The notes under the pieces: generated by a model
What the model was told of the DNA's origin: nothing
Databases searched by the model: none
Seen by the model: the letters and a program-made list of their open reading frames with translations, nothing else
In this document: positions 1 through 9,155 of the stretch, piece by piece
Layout: every line of letters begins with the position of its first letter
How positions within the stretch are numbered: the stretch's first letter is position 1
Position numbers and translations under genes: made by a program
DNA from: a virus
IMG/VR virus record: IMGVR_UViG_3300033148_004150
Coordinates: 1-50,965 of that record
Length of the DNA: 50,965 nt
Reading direction: 5' to 3' (one strand)

Positions 1-114
1 ATTCTTTATCGAAGTGGAGCAAGTGACTGGAGATTTTATGATACTGCCGATAAGGCAAATGCAGTTGATGTTGGATATGTTGATGGTTCTAATAATTTAC
101 ATTACAATAAGCTC
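1..114. repeat. Terminal direct repeat, left copy (circular overlap)
   Basis: Bases 1-114 are identical to 50852-50965. Both copies lie inside the tail-fibre reading frame and joining them keeps the frame open. The repeat is therefore best read as the overlap of a circular or circularly permuted assembly; the unique genome length is then 50851 bases. A true short terminal repeat inside a fibre gene would be very unusual. Confidence 0.95.
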
Positions 115-1581
115 AATGGGACTTGGGCATCAACTGCGGCTGGTATCGGAAAATATGTGGCTTATTGGATAATCGCTACAAATAATCAGGATTATCCAAT
201 TGTTGCCATTATGGGGCAACGAATTGATACAACGTTAAATAATGCAAAAGATAATAATGTATACTCTGGTCTTTCTATTGCTGGACTATATTTTCAAGAA
301 ATATCTGTTCTTGCGCGAGTTATTGTAAAAGCAACTGCCGGTGGCGTATATTATACAATTGAAGATATACAGGATCTTAGGGCTTCAGCTTCATTTGGTA
401 ATATAACAAGTCCTTTGATTTCCGATCATGGTGGACTCGCAGGCTTGGGTGATGATGACCATACTATTTACCTCTTGGCGGATGGCACAAGAGCACTTAT
501 GGGGAATTTAACCGTTGATGCCGCGGTGACTATAGATGGCCGTGATTTAAGTATTGATGGTGCAAAACTTGATGGAGTAGAAGATAATGCGGATGTGACA
601 GATGCAACGAATGTCGAAGCGGCCGGTGCGGCAATGGCAGGTGGAGCCTTCCATGATGGATTTAGTGATTTTGTGGCAGCGGAGCATGTAGATCATACTG
701 GCGTTACTTTGGCGGCGGGAAGTGGCTTGACGGGCGGTGGGGATATTTCAACTAATAGAACCTTTGCTTTGGACATTAACGGCTTAACTGGAGAGTCGGC
801 TATTGTGGCTGCTGATACGATTCCATTTTATGATGTCACAGCAAGTGACAATAGGAAAATTACGTTTGCAGAACTTGAGGCTGCACTTGGCGCTGGCGGG
901 GCCGATGAAAAAGTTAAGGTAGATGCTGCTGCTACGGCAGGTTATCTTGGGGCTGCCTCTAATGATGGTGTGTTGCGGACTAGCACGGGGCTTAGTTATG
1001 CTGATGGTGGAGATTTCGTGACATTAGGATTGTCACATCTAGGAATTGAATCCTTAACTGATCCAGGTGCCGATAAGATTATGTTTTGGGATGATAGCGA
1101 GGCGGCTATTAGATGGTTGACTGTTGGCGCGGGATTAGTTTTGTCTGGTACTGATCTTACTGGAGGTTTCGCAACAAAATGCAGAGCAACTCCTTCAGTT
1201 GAGCAGGATATTCCTACAAATGATTATGCAAAAGTTACATTGGATGTAGAAGATTATGATATAGGTGGAAATTTCGCAAATAGTACATTTACTGCCCCTG
1301 CTGATGGATATTATTTAGTAATTGTAGGTTCTAGGTTGCACCAGTATATAGCATCAGGTAAAAATTTTCAAATTGCAATTTTTGTAAATGGAGTTGTAAA
1401 AATAACAACTCTTGCTAATGCTTTTGGGACATTAGACGCGCCCTTGAGGGGGAATCTTTCTGATATTATATATTTAACTGCAACTCAAACTGTAGACTTC
1501 CGCGTGCGGCATACACATGGTTCAAATAGGAAAATATCAGCAGGAGTATATACTTATATGACAATTCATAGGTTAAGTTAA
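1..1581 (+). CDS. Tail fibre / receptor-binding protein, C-terminal part (continues from 49835)
   Basis: This is the 3' part of a gene that starts at 49835 and crosses the circular join; the whole protein is 865 aa. The frame is open from base 1, so the GTG at 157 is internal and not a start. Visible features are a DDDHTIYLL motif near base 455 (a repeat also found twice in the N-terminal part), glycine- and alanine-rich stretches, a GSGLTGGGDIS segment typical of trimeric phage fibres, and a compact beta-rich C-terminal domain (about 390-474 of this part) that could be the receptor-binding head. It is followed at once by the next structural gene. The role as a fibre is inferred from motifs and position. 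Confidence 0.85.
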   Translation: MLYRSGASDWRFYDTADKANAVDVGYVDGSNNLHYNKLNGTWASTAAGIGKYVAYWIIATNNQDYPIVAIMGQRIDTTLNNAKDNNVYSGLSIAGLYFQEISVLARVIVKATAGGVYYTIEDIQDLRASASFGNITSPLISDHGGLAGLGDDDHTIYLLADGTRALMGNLTVDAAVTIDGRDLSIDGAKLDGVEDNADVTDATNVEAAGAAMAGGAFHDGFSDFVAAEHVDHTGVTLAAGSGLTGGGDISTNRTFALDINGLTGESAIVAADTIPFYDVTASDNRKITFAELEAALGAGGADEKVKVDAAATAGYLGAASNDGVLRTSTGLSYADGGDFVTLGLSHLGIESLTDPGADKIMFWDDSEAAIRWLTVGAGLVLSGTDLTGGFATKCRATPSVEQDIPTNDYAKVTLDVEDYDIGGNFANSTFTAPADGYYLVIVGSRLHQYIASGKNFQIAIFVNGVVKITTLANAFGTLDAPLRGNLSDIIYLTATQTVDFRVRHTHGSNRKISAGVYTYMTIHRLS

Positions 1582-2856
1582 ATGTCTGGTGCCTACGTTG
1601 CAAAACCTGCTGTTGTTGTTCCGTCCCCAGAGGGTCCGCCAACTGTCGATGATGTTCCTCCGGGCTGGGACTTAGATTGGCCGTTTCCGGGAGTAACAGA
1701 TACCGAGTGGCCAGGAATAGATCCTGATCCATTCTTTCCTGCACCGCATCCGCCAGGGTACGAGCCTGATTATTCGCTTGTGATGACGGCAACTGAAGAG
1801 ATAGCGCCGGATGGCACTGCGGCAGTAACAGGTTCATTGCGAGATCACAACACCTTTGCAACTAACGAACCGACGCCTATCATCTGGACAGCAACGATTA
1901 CCAGTAGTCCAACTCGGCAAATTAATCTTCGATTTTCTGGCGATGAAGAATATGCTTCAAGTCTTTCATCGGATTGTGCTTTTGAGACGTATTGGGGCGC
2001 AACACCTAACATTGAATTTGAGCTTACAGATGAAGATGACGGTGGCACGGTAACGCTGACTGGCACGAGTTCAATTGGTGGGATAATTGTTACAGAGACA
2101 AAGGAGATTGCAATAGTAATAGAAGCAGCTATTGTGTTCTACGGCAAGGCGTATGTACCAATTGGATATGATGGTGAAGTTTCTCCTGCTGAGGGAGCTA
2201 CATTCATTGCGAGAATTGGAGATGACGAAGAAGGGTGGGTAGAAAAAGATTCTGGCATTGTGGCGGCAGATGGAAGTTGGCGTGCCGAATTGGAACCTAC
2301 TGGCGAAAATCAAGGACCACCTAGTTCCGTCTTGATAATTTTCTCTAAAGATGGTTTTGAGAAAAGTATATTTGAGGGTTTTGTTGAGATTGGCGAATAT
2401 GAACAAGATGTCACTTTCCAGCCGAAAATAACATTCACTGCTTCATTCGATTGGACGGGTGGATGGAACCCCGAAACTGATCCACTCAAAACACTTGGAA
2501 TTTTGCTTCGAGAGCCTGGTGGAGGTTCTAATTGCTTTCTTACCGTGGATAATGTAGGAAATATAACATCTTCCATTGCCAGACCACTTGAAATATCAAT
2601 TACCGAGACTAAGCCAAGTATAATAAGCACAATAGAACATTTGCACTATAGGGATTGGCAAGTAAATCTTAATAATACATTTAGTGCAGGAGAATTTTTT
2701 GTAACTGCACAATTAAATGTATATATTTGGGGTGAACTTGTTGCAACGCATAGCAAAACTCAAAGTGGAAGTGGCGGTGTAATGCGTGGTGCATCTGGTC
2801 CACCTTGGCTTTGGATAGATGAAGATTCCGGTATAGTAACTGTACTTAATCCTTAA
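1582..2856 (+). CDS. Structural protein with Ig-like / beta-sandwich domains, probable fibre accessory
   Basis: A 424 aa protein whose ATG follows the fibre stop directly. The N-terminus (about 1-65) is rich in proline, tryptophan and aspartate. The middle and C-terminal parts look like repeated beta-sandwich modules: a bacterial Ig-like segment at about 70-175 (TGTSSIGG, ITETKEI), a carboxypeptidase-regulatory-like segment at about 185-270 (AADGSWRAEL, FSKDGFEKS), and a further beta-rich domain. No enzymatic motif is visible. Position between the fibre and the internal virion proteins suggests a second fibre or a surface decoration protein. The family was not recognised by name. Confidence 0.7.
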   Translation: MSGAYVAKPAVVVPSPEGPPTVDDVPPGWDLDWPFPGVTDTEWPGIDPDPFFPAPHPPGYEPDYSLVMTATEEIAPDGTAAVTGSLRDHNTFATNEPTPIIWTATITSSPTRQINLRFSGDEEYASSLSSDCAFETYWGATPNIEFELTDEDDGGTVTLTGTSSIGGIIVTETKEIAIVIEAAIVFYGKAYVPIGYDGEVSPAEGATFIARIGDDEEGWVEKDSGIVAADGSWRAELEPTGENQGPPSSVLIIFSKDGFEKSIFEGFVEIGEYEQDVTFQPKITFTASFDWTGGWNPETDPLKTLGILLREPGGGSNCFLTVDNVGNITSSIARPLEISITETKPSIISTIEHLHYRDWQVNLNNTFSAGEFFVTAQLNVYIWGELVATHSKTQSGSGGVMRGASGPPWLWIDEDSGIVTVLNP

Positions 2857-2873
2857 CAAATAGGAAAAAAACA

Positions 2874-3563
2874 ATGGCACAATTTGGTGGTCCACTTTTT
2901 GGATTGACAGGGTGGCAAAGACGCCTGGGGGAAGCGCAACTTGAAAGGGAAAGAAAAGCAAAGAAAGAGAGGGAATTAGAACATCAAAGACAAATGGAAT
3001 TAGTGAATCCCCCTCCACCGGAGCTTCCGAGCGAAGCGGCTATTGGAATGCAGCGGCTTGTTGAGTCATATAATCAAGCCTATGGTGCAGCTAGGCAAGC
3101 CAACGAAGCTCGTTATCAGCAAATGCTAAGGATTGCCAGAGGTGAAACAGCACGTCAAGCTGGAGTGCAACAACGAATGCTAGGCGCTGTTGGTCAAGAA
3201 ACCGGACAACGGGCGGCTGACATTCGGGCGGCAGGTGCCAGTAGAGAAGCTGATATTATGCAGCAACTTGCTCGCCAAGGCATGGCTGGGACTACAGTAG
3301 CACCAACCATGCGAGCGGGAGTAGGCCGAGAGACAAGTGCGGAACTTAATCGCTTATCTGATTTAATGCTTCAAAGGAAATTGGGAGTTATGGGGCAAAT
3401 GGCTGCGCCTCGGCGCGGGACTGAACTTGGAATTATGGAGCGCAGGACGGATGCTTATCCTAACCTAGGGGCTTTAACAAGTGCTTTCGGGGCTGTTGGC
3501 GAAGGCTATGGTGGTCCTGGAATGTCGGCGATGTTTAGTGCTCTCAGTAAAATACGACAATAA
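2874..3563 (+). CDS. Coiled-coil virion protein, probable ejection (internal) protein
   Basis: A 229 aa protein, rich in Ala, Gln, Arg and Glu, with long predicted helices (about 20-160) and a glycine-rich C-terminus. It is the first of three helical proteins ending with the 1318 aa protein at 4807. Three consecutive internal virion proteins of rising size between fibre and lysis genes is the arrangement seen in short-tailed phages such as T7 (gp14, gp15, gp16) and P22. The assignment rests on composition and order only. A weak AGGAAAAA site precedes the ATG. Confidence 0.65.
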   Translation: MAQFGGPLFGLTGWQRRLGEAQLERERKAKKERELEHQRQMELVNPPPPELPSEAAIGMQRLVESYNQAYGAARQANEARYQQMLRIARGETARQAGVQQRMLGAVGQETGQRAADIRAAGASREADIMQQLARQGMAGTTVAPTMRAGVGRETSAELNRLSDLMLQRKLGVMGQMAAPRRGTELGIMERRTDAYPNLGALTSAFGAVGEGYGGPGMSAMFSALSKIRQ

Positions 3564-3574
3564 GGAGTATTATT

Positions 3575-4810
3575 GTGCCAATCGAAGTAAGACATGGGCC
3601 ATCACCTGGCATGGAAGCTCTTGCTGGTTTAATGGGTGGCGTGGGGCGTGCTGCTATATCAGAAACAGAAGCTCGCCGTATAGGTGGACGCCAAATAGCA
3701 GCGCAAGAAGCGCAAGCAGCCAGGCAAAGAGAACAAATTGAGGCGCAGCAGGCAGCACAAGCTGCGCAGCTTGCAGCCCAACGTGCTGCGCAAATAAGAC
3801 AAATTGAGGCACAAGCTGACCGCCAAAAGGAAGCTGCCGATACTGCTTATGCTCGCACTGCCCTTGCCGCTGGATTGCAAGAGAAGATTCAGGAGCAACA
3901 GTTTGATAATCAAATGGCGAAGATGCAAGAGGCTGCACGGCTTCAGGCTCAGCAATGGGATTATCAATACACTGCCAAACAACGACAAGAAATTGCAAGA
4001 TTAAATGAAACCGATCAATTAGTAGAAACAAATCCAGAGTATGCTGATATTAGAGATCAATGGAGAATTATATCTCTTCAAAAACGAGCGGGGATTACCC
4101 CTAGAGCAATACCGGCTAATCCAAATAAACCAGTTTATCCAGAAGGCGTAGGGCCTGGGATATTAACAAAAGAACCTGATGGTTCAACAACTACAATAGA
4201 TCAATATGGACAAAAGAAATTGATTCAACGATACGATCAAAGTCCTGAATATCTTGAAAAGAAACTTCAAATGGAACTAGAAGCAAGGAAGGTAGAGTTA
4301 CAAAGGAAACATGAAGCAGAACGATTAAAGCAAGAAATTAAGTGGGCAGGAGAGAAGGTTCCTATTATGCAAGAAGCTGAAGAGGGTGGGTTCTTGGGCT
4401 GGGGGGCTCAAGAAGCTGGTCAAATTGGTGAACGGTATCGTACACCGGAGGAAGTTAAGACTTTATCGGAGTATTTCTTTGGTCCACGGCCGCCGACAAA
4501 TGCAGAACTTGAAGAAGAATTACGAAGGCGAGTAGAAGCGCGAAAACAAGCTGGAAATTCCATAGAAATACAAAAGCAAGTGGAAGATTCTAATTGGGCA
4601 GAACGTTATGAAGCAGGCGGCATAAAAGTCACAGAAGCCGACAGGCGATTGCCATCTAAAGCCGGGAAAGCACAGGCATACATTCGTCATATGATTCCTG
4701 GGAAATATAGAAGCACTGAAGAAATGCCCCCGGAAGTGCATCAGGCTTTTATGGAAGCTAGTCGAATTTTGCAAAATTATTATCAAGCTGTAGCGGAACA
4801 GGAAAGATGA
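3575..4810 (+). CDS. Long coiled-coil protein, probable ejection (internal) protein
   Basis: A 411 aa protein starting at GTG 3575, chosen because AAGGAG lies 8-13 bases upstream. Residues about 25-150 form an almost unbroken Ala/Gln/Glu/Arg helix with strong coiled-coil character, and about 210-270 a second one. The C-terminal 100 residues are mixed. It overlaps the next gene by ATGA. Like its neighbours it is probably packaged in the virion and delivered with the DNA, by analogy with internal proteins of short-tailed phages. No catalytic motif is seen. Confidence 0.65.
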   Translation: MPIEVRHGPSPGMEALAGLMGGVGRAAISETEARRIGGRQIAAQEAQAARQREQIEAQQAAQAAQLAAQRAAQIRQIEAQADRQKEAADTAYARTALAAGLQEKIQEQQFDNQMAKMQEAARLQAQQWDYQYTAKQRQEIARLNETDQLVETNPEYADIRDQWRIISLQKRAGITPRAIPANPNKPVYPEGVGPGILTKEPDGSTTTIDQYGQKKLIQRYDQSPEYLEKKLQMELEARKVELQRKHEAERLKQEIKWAGEKVPIMQEAEEGGFLGWGAQEAGQIGERYRTPEEVKTLSEYFFGPRPPTNAELEEELRRRVEARKQAGNSIEIQKQVEDSNWAERYEAGGIKVTEADRRLPSKAGKAQAYIRHMIPGKYRSTEEMPPEVHQAFMEASRILQNYYQAVAEQER

Positions 4811-7800
4811 TGTTTGATTCAGATCCACAGATACTTGAATTTCTTAGGGAATTTACGCCGCCCCCTAAGTTACCGGAAGTTGACAAAGATGTTCAAGCGA
4901 CAGTTCAGAAGGTGATGGAGCAATATCAGAAGCGGCTGGAAAGAAAAACTGCCGAAGAGGCTGGGGAAGCAGCGAAACAAGAAGCTGCGCGCCGGGAACT
5001 TGAGGGATCTATTCTTCCTAGCTGGAGGGCATATGGCGTTGCGGCTGGTGCTCCTATTGTTTCATCTATAGCTCGTTTAATTGGTAAGGGTGAATATGCC
5101 GATGAAGCAATTCGTGCCGCGGCGCGAATTGAACAAGCTGCACGCGAAAGAGAAAAGGGGGGTATTGTACCAGATATTCTCCAGAGTGGGGCTCGTGGCG
5201 CAGGAGCATCCCTAACGACAATGATCCCGGCCGCCACCATAGCTGGACCGTATGGTGCAATAGCTGTTGCCACTAGTCAAGAAATTAATAAATCAATTAC
5301 CGGAGGGAAAGATGCTGGTCTGAGGGGACGTGAGCTTGCTGAATATGCAATTACCCAGGGAGTATGGGAAGGTTTACCGGCTGCGGTGATGCAACGACTT
5401 GGGCTGGGTGGTGTCGAAAGTATGGTCAGCAAGAAAGCTGTTCATGCAGGATTGAAAGAGGGATTGAAAAGACTTGGAATATCGGCAGCACATGAATTGC
5501 CGGAGGAACTTACTACTTTCCTTGGGCAAAGTCTTACTGATTGGCTTTATAATGTTGAGTCACCTACTGCTGAAAGTCTAAAACAAGGTGCTGCGGAAAC
5601 GACAGTTCAAACGCTCATTACTGTGGGATTCGGTGGGGTCCCCGGTATTGCTCGTTCAATTGAAGCTGGAAAGATCATAAAAACTACACAGGAAATTCAA
5701 AATTACGCAAAAGAAGGCAAGATTCCATCTCGTAAGACTTTTAGGCGGAAATGGGGCCTTGCCCCTGAAATTGGGGGATCTCGTGCTCAGCGCCGGGCAT
5801 TTATTCGGGAAGTAGCCAAGCAAGGGGAAGCCCCTCCGGGGGGGGTGGAGCCGGAGGCGGCCGTGCCGCCTGTGGTCCCAGAAGGCCCAGAAGGCACGAT
5901 TCCGGCTCCTGTCGTTGCTGCTGAGCCGCCTGGAGCTGTCGAAGGCATAGAAACTGCCCCGAAGCCGGAAGCCGTTACGGAGGCCCCCAGGGCTGCTGAA
6001 ATGCCGCCAGAAATGCAGAAACTTGCCGAAGATGCTGGTGCCCCTCCAATTGACCCTGTAAATCCACCCGTAGAAGATCAAACAACTGCCCTCAATAAAG
6101 AGGGGGGCGCGAAAATTCGTGAATTTGTAAATCTTCCAGCGTTAAGTGACGAGGCTATTCAGACATGGGATTCTGTAATGGAGAGAGTTGCCGTAGAGAA
6201 AGCTGACGAAAAAGCTTTAGATACGGCTACGGAAGTTATGCGTATGCGCCGACAGGTTACAACTTATGAATATGGAGCAATGGCGCTAAAGGTTCATAAG
6301 CTATTAAATGATTTGGAATCTCAACAAACAAAACAAGCTAAAGCTGCCGAAGCTGGAAATAAATTCGGGCATAAAAAAGCTTCCATACAAATTGAAACCA
6401 TTACTGGACAACTTGATCTCCTGACTGAAGCAGCCAGGCATTCCAGGCGCGAAGTTGCCAGGGCTCTTTCGATTGGCCAAATGCGATTAAGTCGTGAAAG
6501 TTTTGATACTGCCGATATTATTAAGCGAATGCAAGGTGTACGGGGGCCCGGAAAAAGACTTGCCAAGAAGCAATTGGCTGAAGCCGCAAGGCGTAGTAAG
6601 CGATATGCTGATTTAGAGAAACAAGTTGCTGAGTTGCAGGAAGCAGACCGAATAAAAGATGAACAATTAGAAGCAGCCCTTGCTGGAAAAGTTCTAAAAG
6701 CGTATAAACCACGAAGAAAAATTGGCAAGGGCATTCGCGAGAGGGCAGTTGCCGAGCGAGAGGACATCAAAAAGCGCATTAGGCAAATGGGCCTACGTGT
6801 TAATGATATTACTGGTGTTACAGCAGAAGGAACTTATTTGATTGGTAGATTGGGAATTACATACATTAAAGAAGGCGCCGGTACTCTCATTGAGGTAGCG
6901 GAGCGACTTCGGGCTGATTTGCCTGATTTAAATCTTACTCAATCGGATGTAAATCAGGCGCTCATTGCGCGCAGCCCGAAGGAAGTGGCTCGTGCCAAGA
7001 GGAAGAATAATAAACAAGTTAGGCAGCTAGTGTCAATGGCAAGAATGCATGTTGAATTAGAAGGCTTAGCGAGAGGCGTTGATTTGGCGGTAAAGAGAAA
7101 AAAGGCGGAGGTTCCGGCAGAAGTTAAGGCACTCAAGAAAAAGCTCACTGAAGCGAGGCTAAGATTCTATGCATCAGATATTGAAGCTGCCAGGAAAGAG
7201 AGAGCCATAGAAACTGTTAATCGCCTACAGGATCAACTTAATAATGGTTTAACGCGAATTAAAGAAGTGCCAAAAGAAATACCGCCTGAACTTGCAAATC
7301 TTCAGGATCAAGCTAGGCAACTTAGAATAGAGATAGGAGTTGATGCTGCATTAGCAAAGGCCCGGGAGACAAGGCAGCAAATCAAGGAAGGTACATATAT
7401 CCCTCCACCTAAGAAAATTAAGAAACCCGTCAATAAGGAACTTGAACGTAAGCAGATTGAATTAGCTAAAGAACGCCGTGAAATTCGCCATATGATTGCC
7501 GATGCCGCCCCCTGGGGCGTTGTGAAAGTAGGGAAAGAAATTGCCTTTACACTAAAGGCCCTCAAGGCTACGAGTGATTTCTCTTTTGTTATGCGGCAGA
7601 ATATGTGGCAAGTATTCAGCCATCCTATCCTAGCGAAGAGAGCATTTGTGCCAGCCATGAAGGCATTCTTTTCCGAATACAGCGCCGATCAAATCAACAA
7701 TGCCATTCGGAATTCCGAGAATGGATTTTTATATGAACAAGTTGGACTTGCTGTCCTGGATGGCGAGTCACAAGATCAGGCACAGCGGTCGGAAGTATTT

Positions 7801-8763
7801 AGAGCAAGAGTAATTGAGCGGATTCCTGGAATAGGCCACATAATCCGGGCCTCTGGCCGCCATGCTGCGGCCTTTAGTAATTTAATGCGAACTAGTGCAT
7901 TCGATCAATTTGTAGATAATCATCCAGAAGCTACGCAAGAACAAATGCGAGCATTTGCTGATTATCTTAATGTCTCAACTGGACTCGGTAATCTTGGGAG
8001 GGCTGGTGCAATAGGAGATGCCTTGCAACTTGCTTTCTTCTCTCCGAAATTCGCTGTGAGTCGAATACAAACTCCCTGGGCGTTAGTGAAATACCGAAAG
8101 ATGCCCGGCGTCCGAAGTGCGATTGCTAAAGACATGGTAAAAGTTGTTTCGACTGGTATGATGGTATTATTGCTTGCTGATTTAGCTGGTTTTTTTGATG
8201 TAGAATGGTTAGATCCTGAAGATCCAGATTGGGGTAAGATTCGGATTGGCAATCATAGAATTGATATTTGGGCTGGTTTTCAACAACCGGCAAGATTGAT
8301 TGCCCGTATTGCAACTTCCCCTGCCGGGTTCAAGGAAGATGTAGAAGGTTTTTTTGGCGGTAGACCGACAGATCCATTGGAAGTTGCAGGGCGCTTTGCT
8401 GCATTTAAATTTGCGCCTATCATTTCGGTGCCAAGAGAATTATGGACACGCAGAACGGCAGTTGGCGAAAAGGTGACTCGATTGGAGACATTGGCCAAGC
8501 TCCCGATTCCAATGATAGCCGAAGATATATGGGATGCTTGGAGGGAATCTGGTATTCCAGCCGGGGCAGCCATAGCTCCCTGGGTGTTGTTAGGCGGGGG
8601 GGCAGCAACCTATGAAGATAGTGAATCTGCCACTCGCCGAAGAATTAAAAGACTTCAAAAGAGGGGAAAATTCAGTGAAGCCGAGAAACTTTTCTGGAAA
8701 TGGAACCAAGAAAATGCTAAGGATCAAATTTCCAGGAAATGGTTCTTGAGCACTAAGAAGTAG
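4807..8763 (+). CDS. Very large polyvalent internal virion protein (1318 aa)
   Basis: The largest gene of the genome. The N-terminal region (about 60-290) has several hydrophobic, glycine/alanine-rich helices that could insert in a membrane, followed by a Pro/Ala/Glu-rich linker (about 340-430). A long charged coiled-coil region rich in Lys/Arg/Glu spans about 460-900. The C-terminal region (about 930-1290) resembles C-terminal domains of phage polyvalent proteins, with conserved-looking NLMRTSAFDQFVD and FFSPKFAVSRIQTPW segments and a hydrophobic helix near 1125-1145. Membrane helices plus long helices plus position suggest an ejection protein that forms a DNA channel. No lytic transglycosylase or protease motif could be identified by eye. 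Confidence 0.7.
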   Translation: MMFDSDPQILEFLREFTPPPKLPEVDKDVQATVQKVMEQYQKRLERKTAEEAGEAAKQEAARRELEGSILPSWRAYGVAAGAPIVSSIARLIGKGEYADEAIRAAARIEQAAREREKGGIVPDILQSGARGAGASLTTMIPAATIAGPYGAIAVATSQEINKSITGGKDAGLRGRELAEYAITQGVWEGLPAAVMQRLGLGGVESMVSKKAVHAGLKEGLKRLGISAAHELPEELTTFLGQSLTDWLYNVESPTAESLKQGAAETTVQTLITVGFGGVPGIARSIEAGKIIKTTQEIQNYAKEGKIPSRKTFRRKWGLAPEIGGSRAQRRAFIREVAKQGEAPPGGVEPEAAVPPVVPEGPEGTIPAPVVAAEPPGAVEGIETAPKPEAVTEAPRAAEMPPEMQKLAEDAGAPPIDPVNPPVEDQTTALNKEGGAKIREFVNLPALSDEAIQTWDSVMERVAVEKADEKALDTATEVMRMRRQVTTYEYGAMALKVHKLLNDLESQQTKQAKAAEAGNKFGHKKASIQIETITGQLDLLTEAARHSRREVARALSIGQMRLSRESFDTADIIKRMQGVRGPGKRLAKKQLAEAARRSKRYADLEKQVAELQEADRIKDEQLEAALAGKVLKAYKPRRKIGKGIRERAVAEREDIKKRIRQMGLRVNDITGVTAEGTYLIGRLGITYIKEGAGTLIEVAERLRADLPDLNLTQSDVNQALIARSPKEVARAKRKNNKQVRQLVSMARMHVELEGLARGVDLAVKRKKAEVPAEVKALKKKLTEARLRFYASDIEAARKERAIETVNRLQDQLNNGLTRIKEVPKEIPPELANLQDQARQLRIEIGVDAALAKARETRQQIKEGTYIPPPKKIKKPVNKELERKQIELAKERREIRHMIADAAPWGVVKVGKEIAFTLKALKATSDFSFVMRQNMWQVFSHPILAKRAFVPAMKAFFSEYSADQINNAIRNSENGFLYEQVGLAVLDGESQDQAQRSEVFRARVIERIPGIGHIIRASGRHAAAFSNLMRTSAFDQFVDNHPEATQEQMRAFADYLNVSTGLGNLGRAGAIGDALQLAFFSPKFAVSRIQTPWALVKYRKMPGVRSAIAKDMVKVVSTGMMVLLLADLAGFFDVEWLDPEDPDWGKIRIGNHRIDIWAGFQQPARLIARIATSPAGFKEDVEGFFGGRPTDPLEVAGRFAAFKFAPIISVPRELWTRRTAVGEKVTRLETLAKLPIPMIAEDIWDAWRESGIPAGAAIAPWVLLGGGAATYEDSESATRRRIKRLQKRGKFSEAEKLFWKWNQENAKDQISRKWFLSTKK

Positions 8764-8786
8764 GAGAAAAATAATCATAAAGGGGC

Positions 8787-8815
8787 TTGTCATATCGACT
8801 GTGGCATGGTAAGAT
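8787..8815 (+). promoter_or_regulatory. Promoter for the lysis-like cassette
   Basis: TTGTCA (8787-8792), 17 bases, TAAGAT (8810-8815). The bases just before the -10 box, GGCATGG, are the same as in the promoter at 33185 and give a TGn extended -10. It lies between the end of the 1318 aa gene and the holin-like gene. Confidence 0.6.
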
Positions 8816-8855
8816 AAAGAAAATGAATTATTTTCTTGAACCTCTGGAGGATGCA

Positions 8856-9101
8856 ATGGGAATTTTGCAAGACATTAGGAATGAACGAATTGCGGCTGGT
8901 AAGCTTGTAGTTGGCAAGGGATTGCTCCGAAGCAAGACATTTTGGGTGAATACTCTTGGCGGCCTGGCGACTGTCTTGAGTGCGGCTGGTGGCATTTCCT
9001 TTTTGCCATCTTCTTTCGCCCCTTGGATTGCCGGTGGATTGGCTGTTGTGAATGTAATTCTGCGAGTTATTTCCAATAAGCCAATTGTTAGTGTAAAGTA
9101 A
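8856..9101 (+). CDS. Small membrane protein, holin-like
   Basis: An 81 aa protein. The ATG at 8856 is preferred over upstream starts because GGAGG lies five bases before it. The N-terminus is charged; about 30-50 (TFWVNTLGGLATVLSAAGG) and 54-72 (FAPWIAGGLAVVNVILRVI) are two hydrophobic segments, followed by a short basic tail. The pattern of a segment followed by NVILR and a short tail is common in small phage holin-type proteins. It is the first gene behind its own promoter and lies ahead of a lipoprotein protease and a second small membrane protein. Holin function is inferred. Confidence 0.6.
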   Translation: MGILQDIRNERIAAGKLVVGKGLLRSKTFWVNTLGGLATVLSAAGGISFLPSSFAPWIAGGLAVVNVILRVISNKPIVSVK

Positions 9102-9155
9102 AGAATAAAGCGTTGCAGCTAATTATTTTTCCAGTTTCAACAAGGAGAATATGTA

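Noticed and set aside
157-1581. A separate 474 aa gene starting at GTG 157
   Set aside because: The frame is open through base 1 and continues in phase from 49835 over the circular join.
3654-4031. Long antisense frames opposite the Ala/Gln-rich structural genes (also at 6321-6779, 40202-40828, 46365-46874)
   Set aside because: They follow from codon bias on the coding strand, lack ribosome sites and give Leu/Ser-rich low-complexity products.
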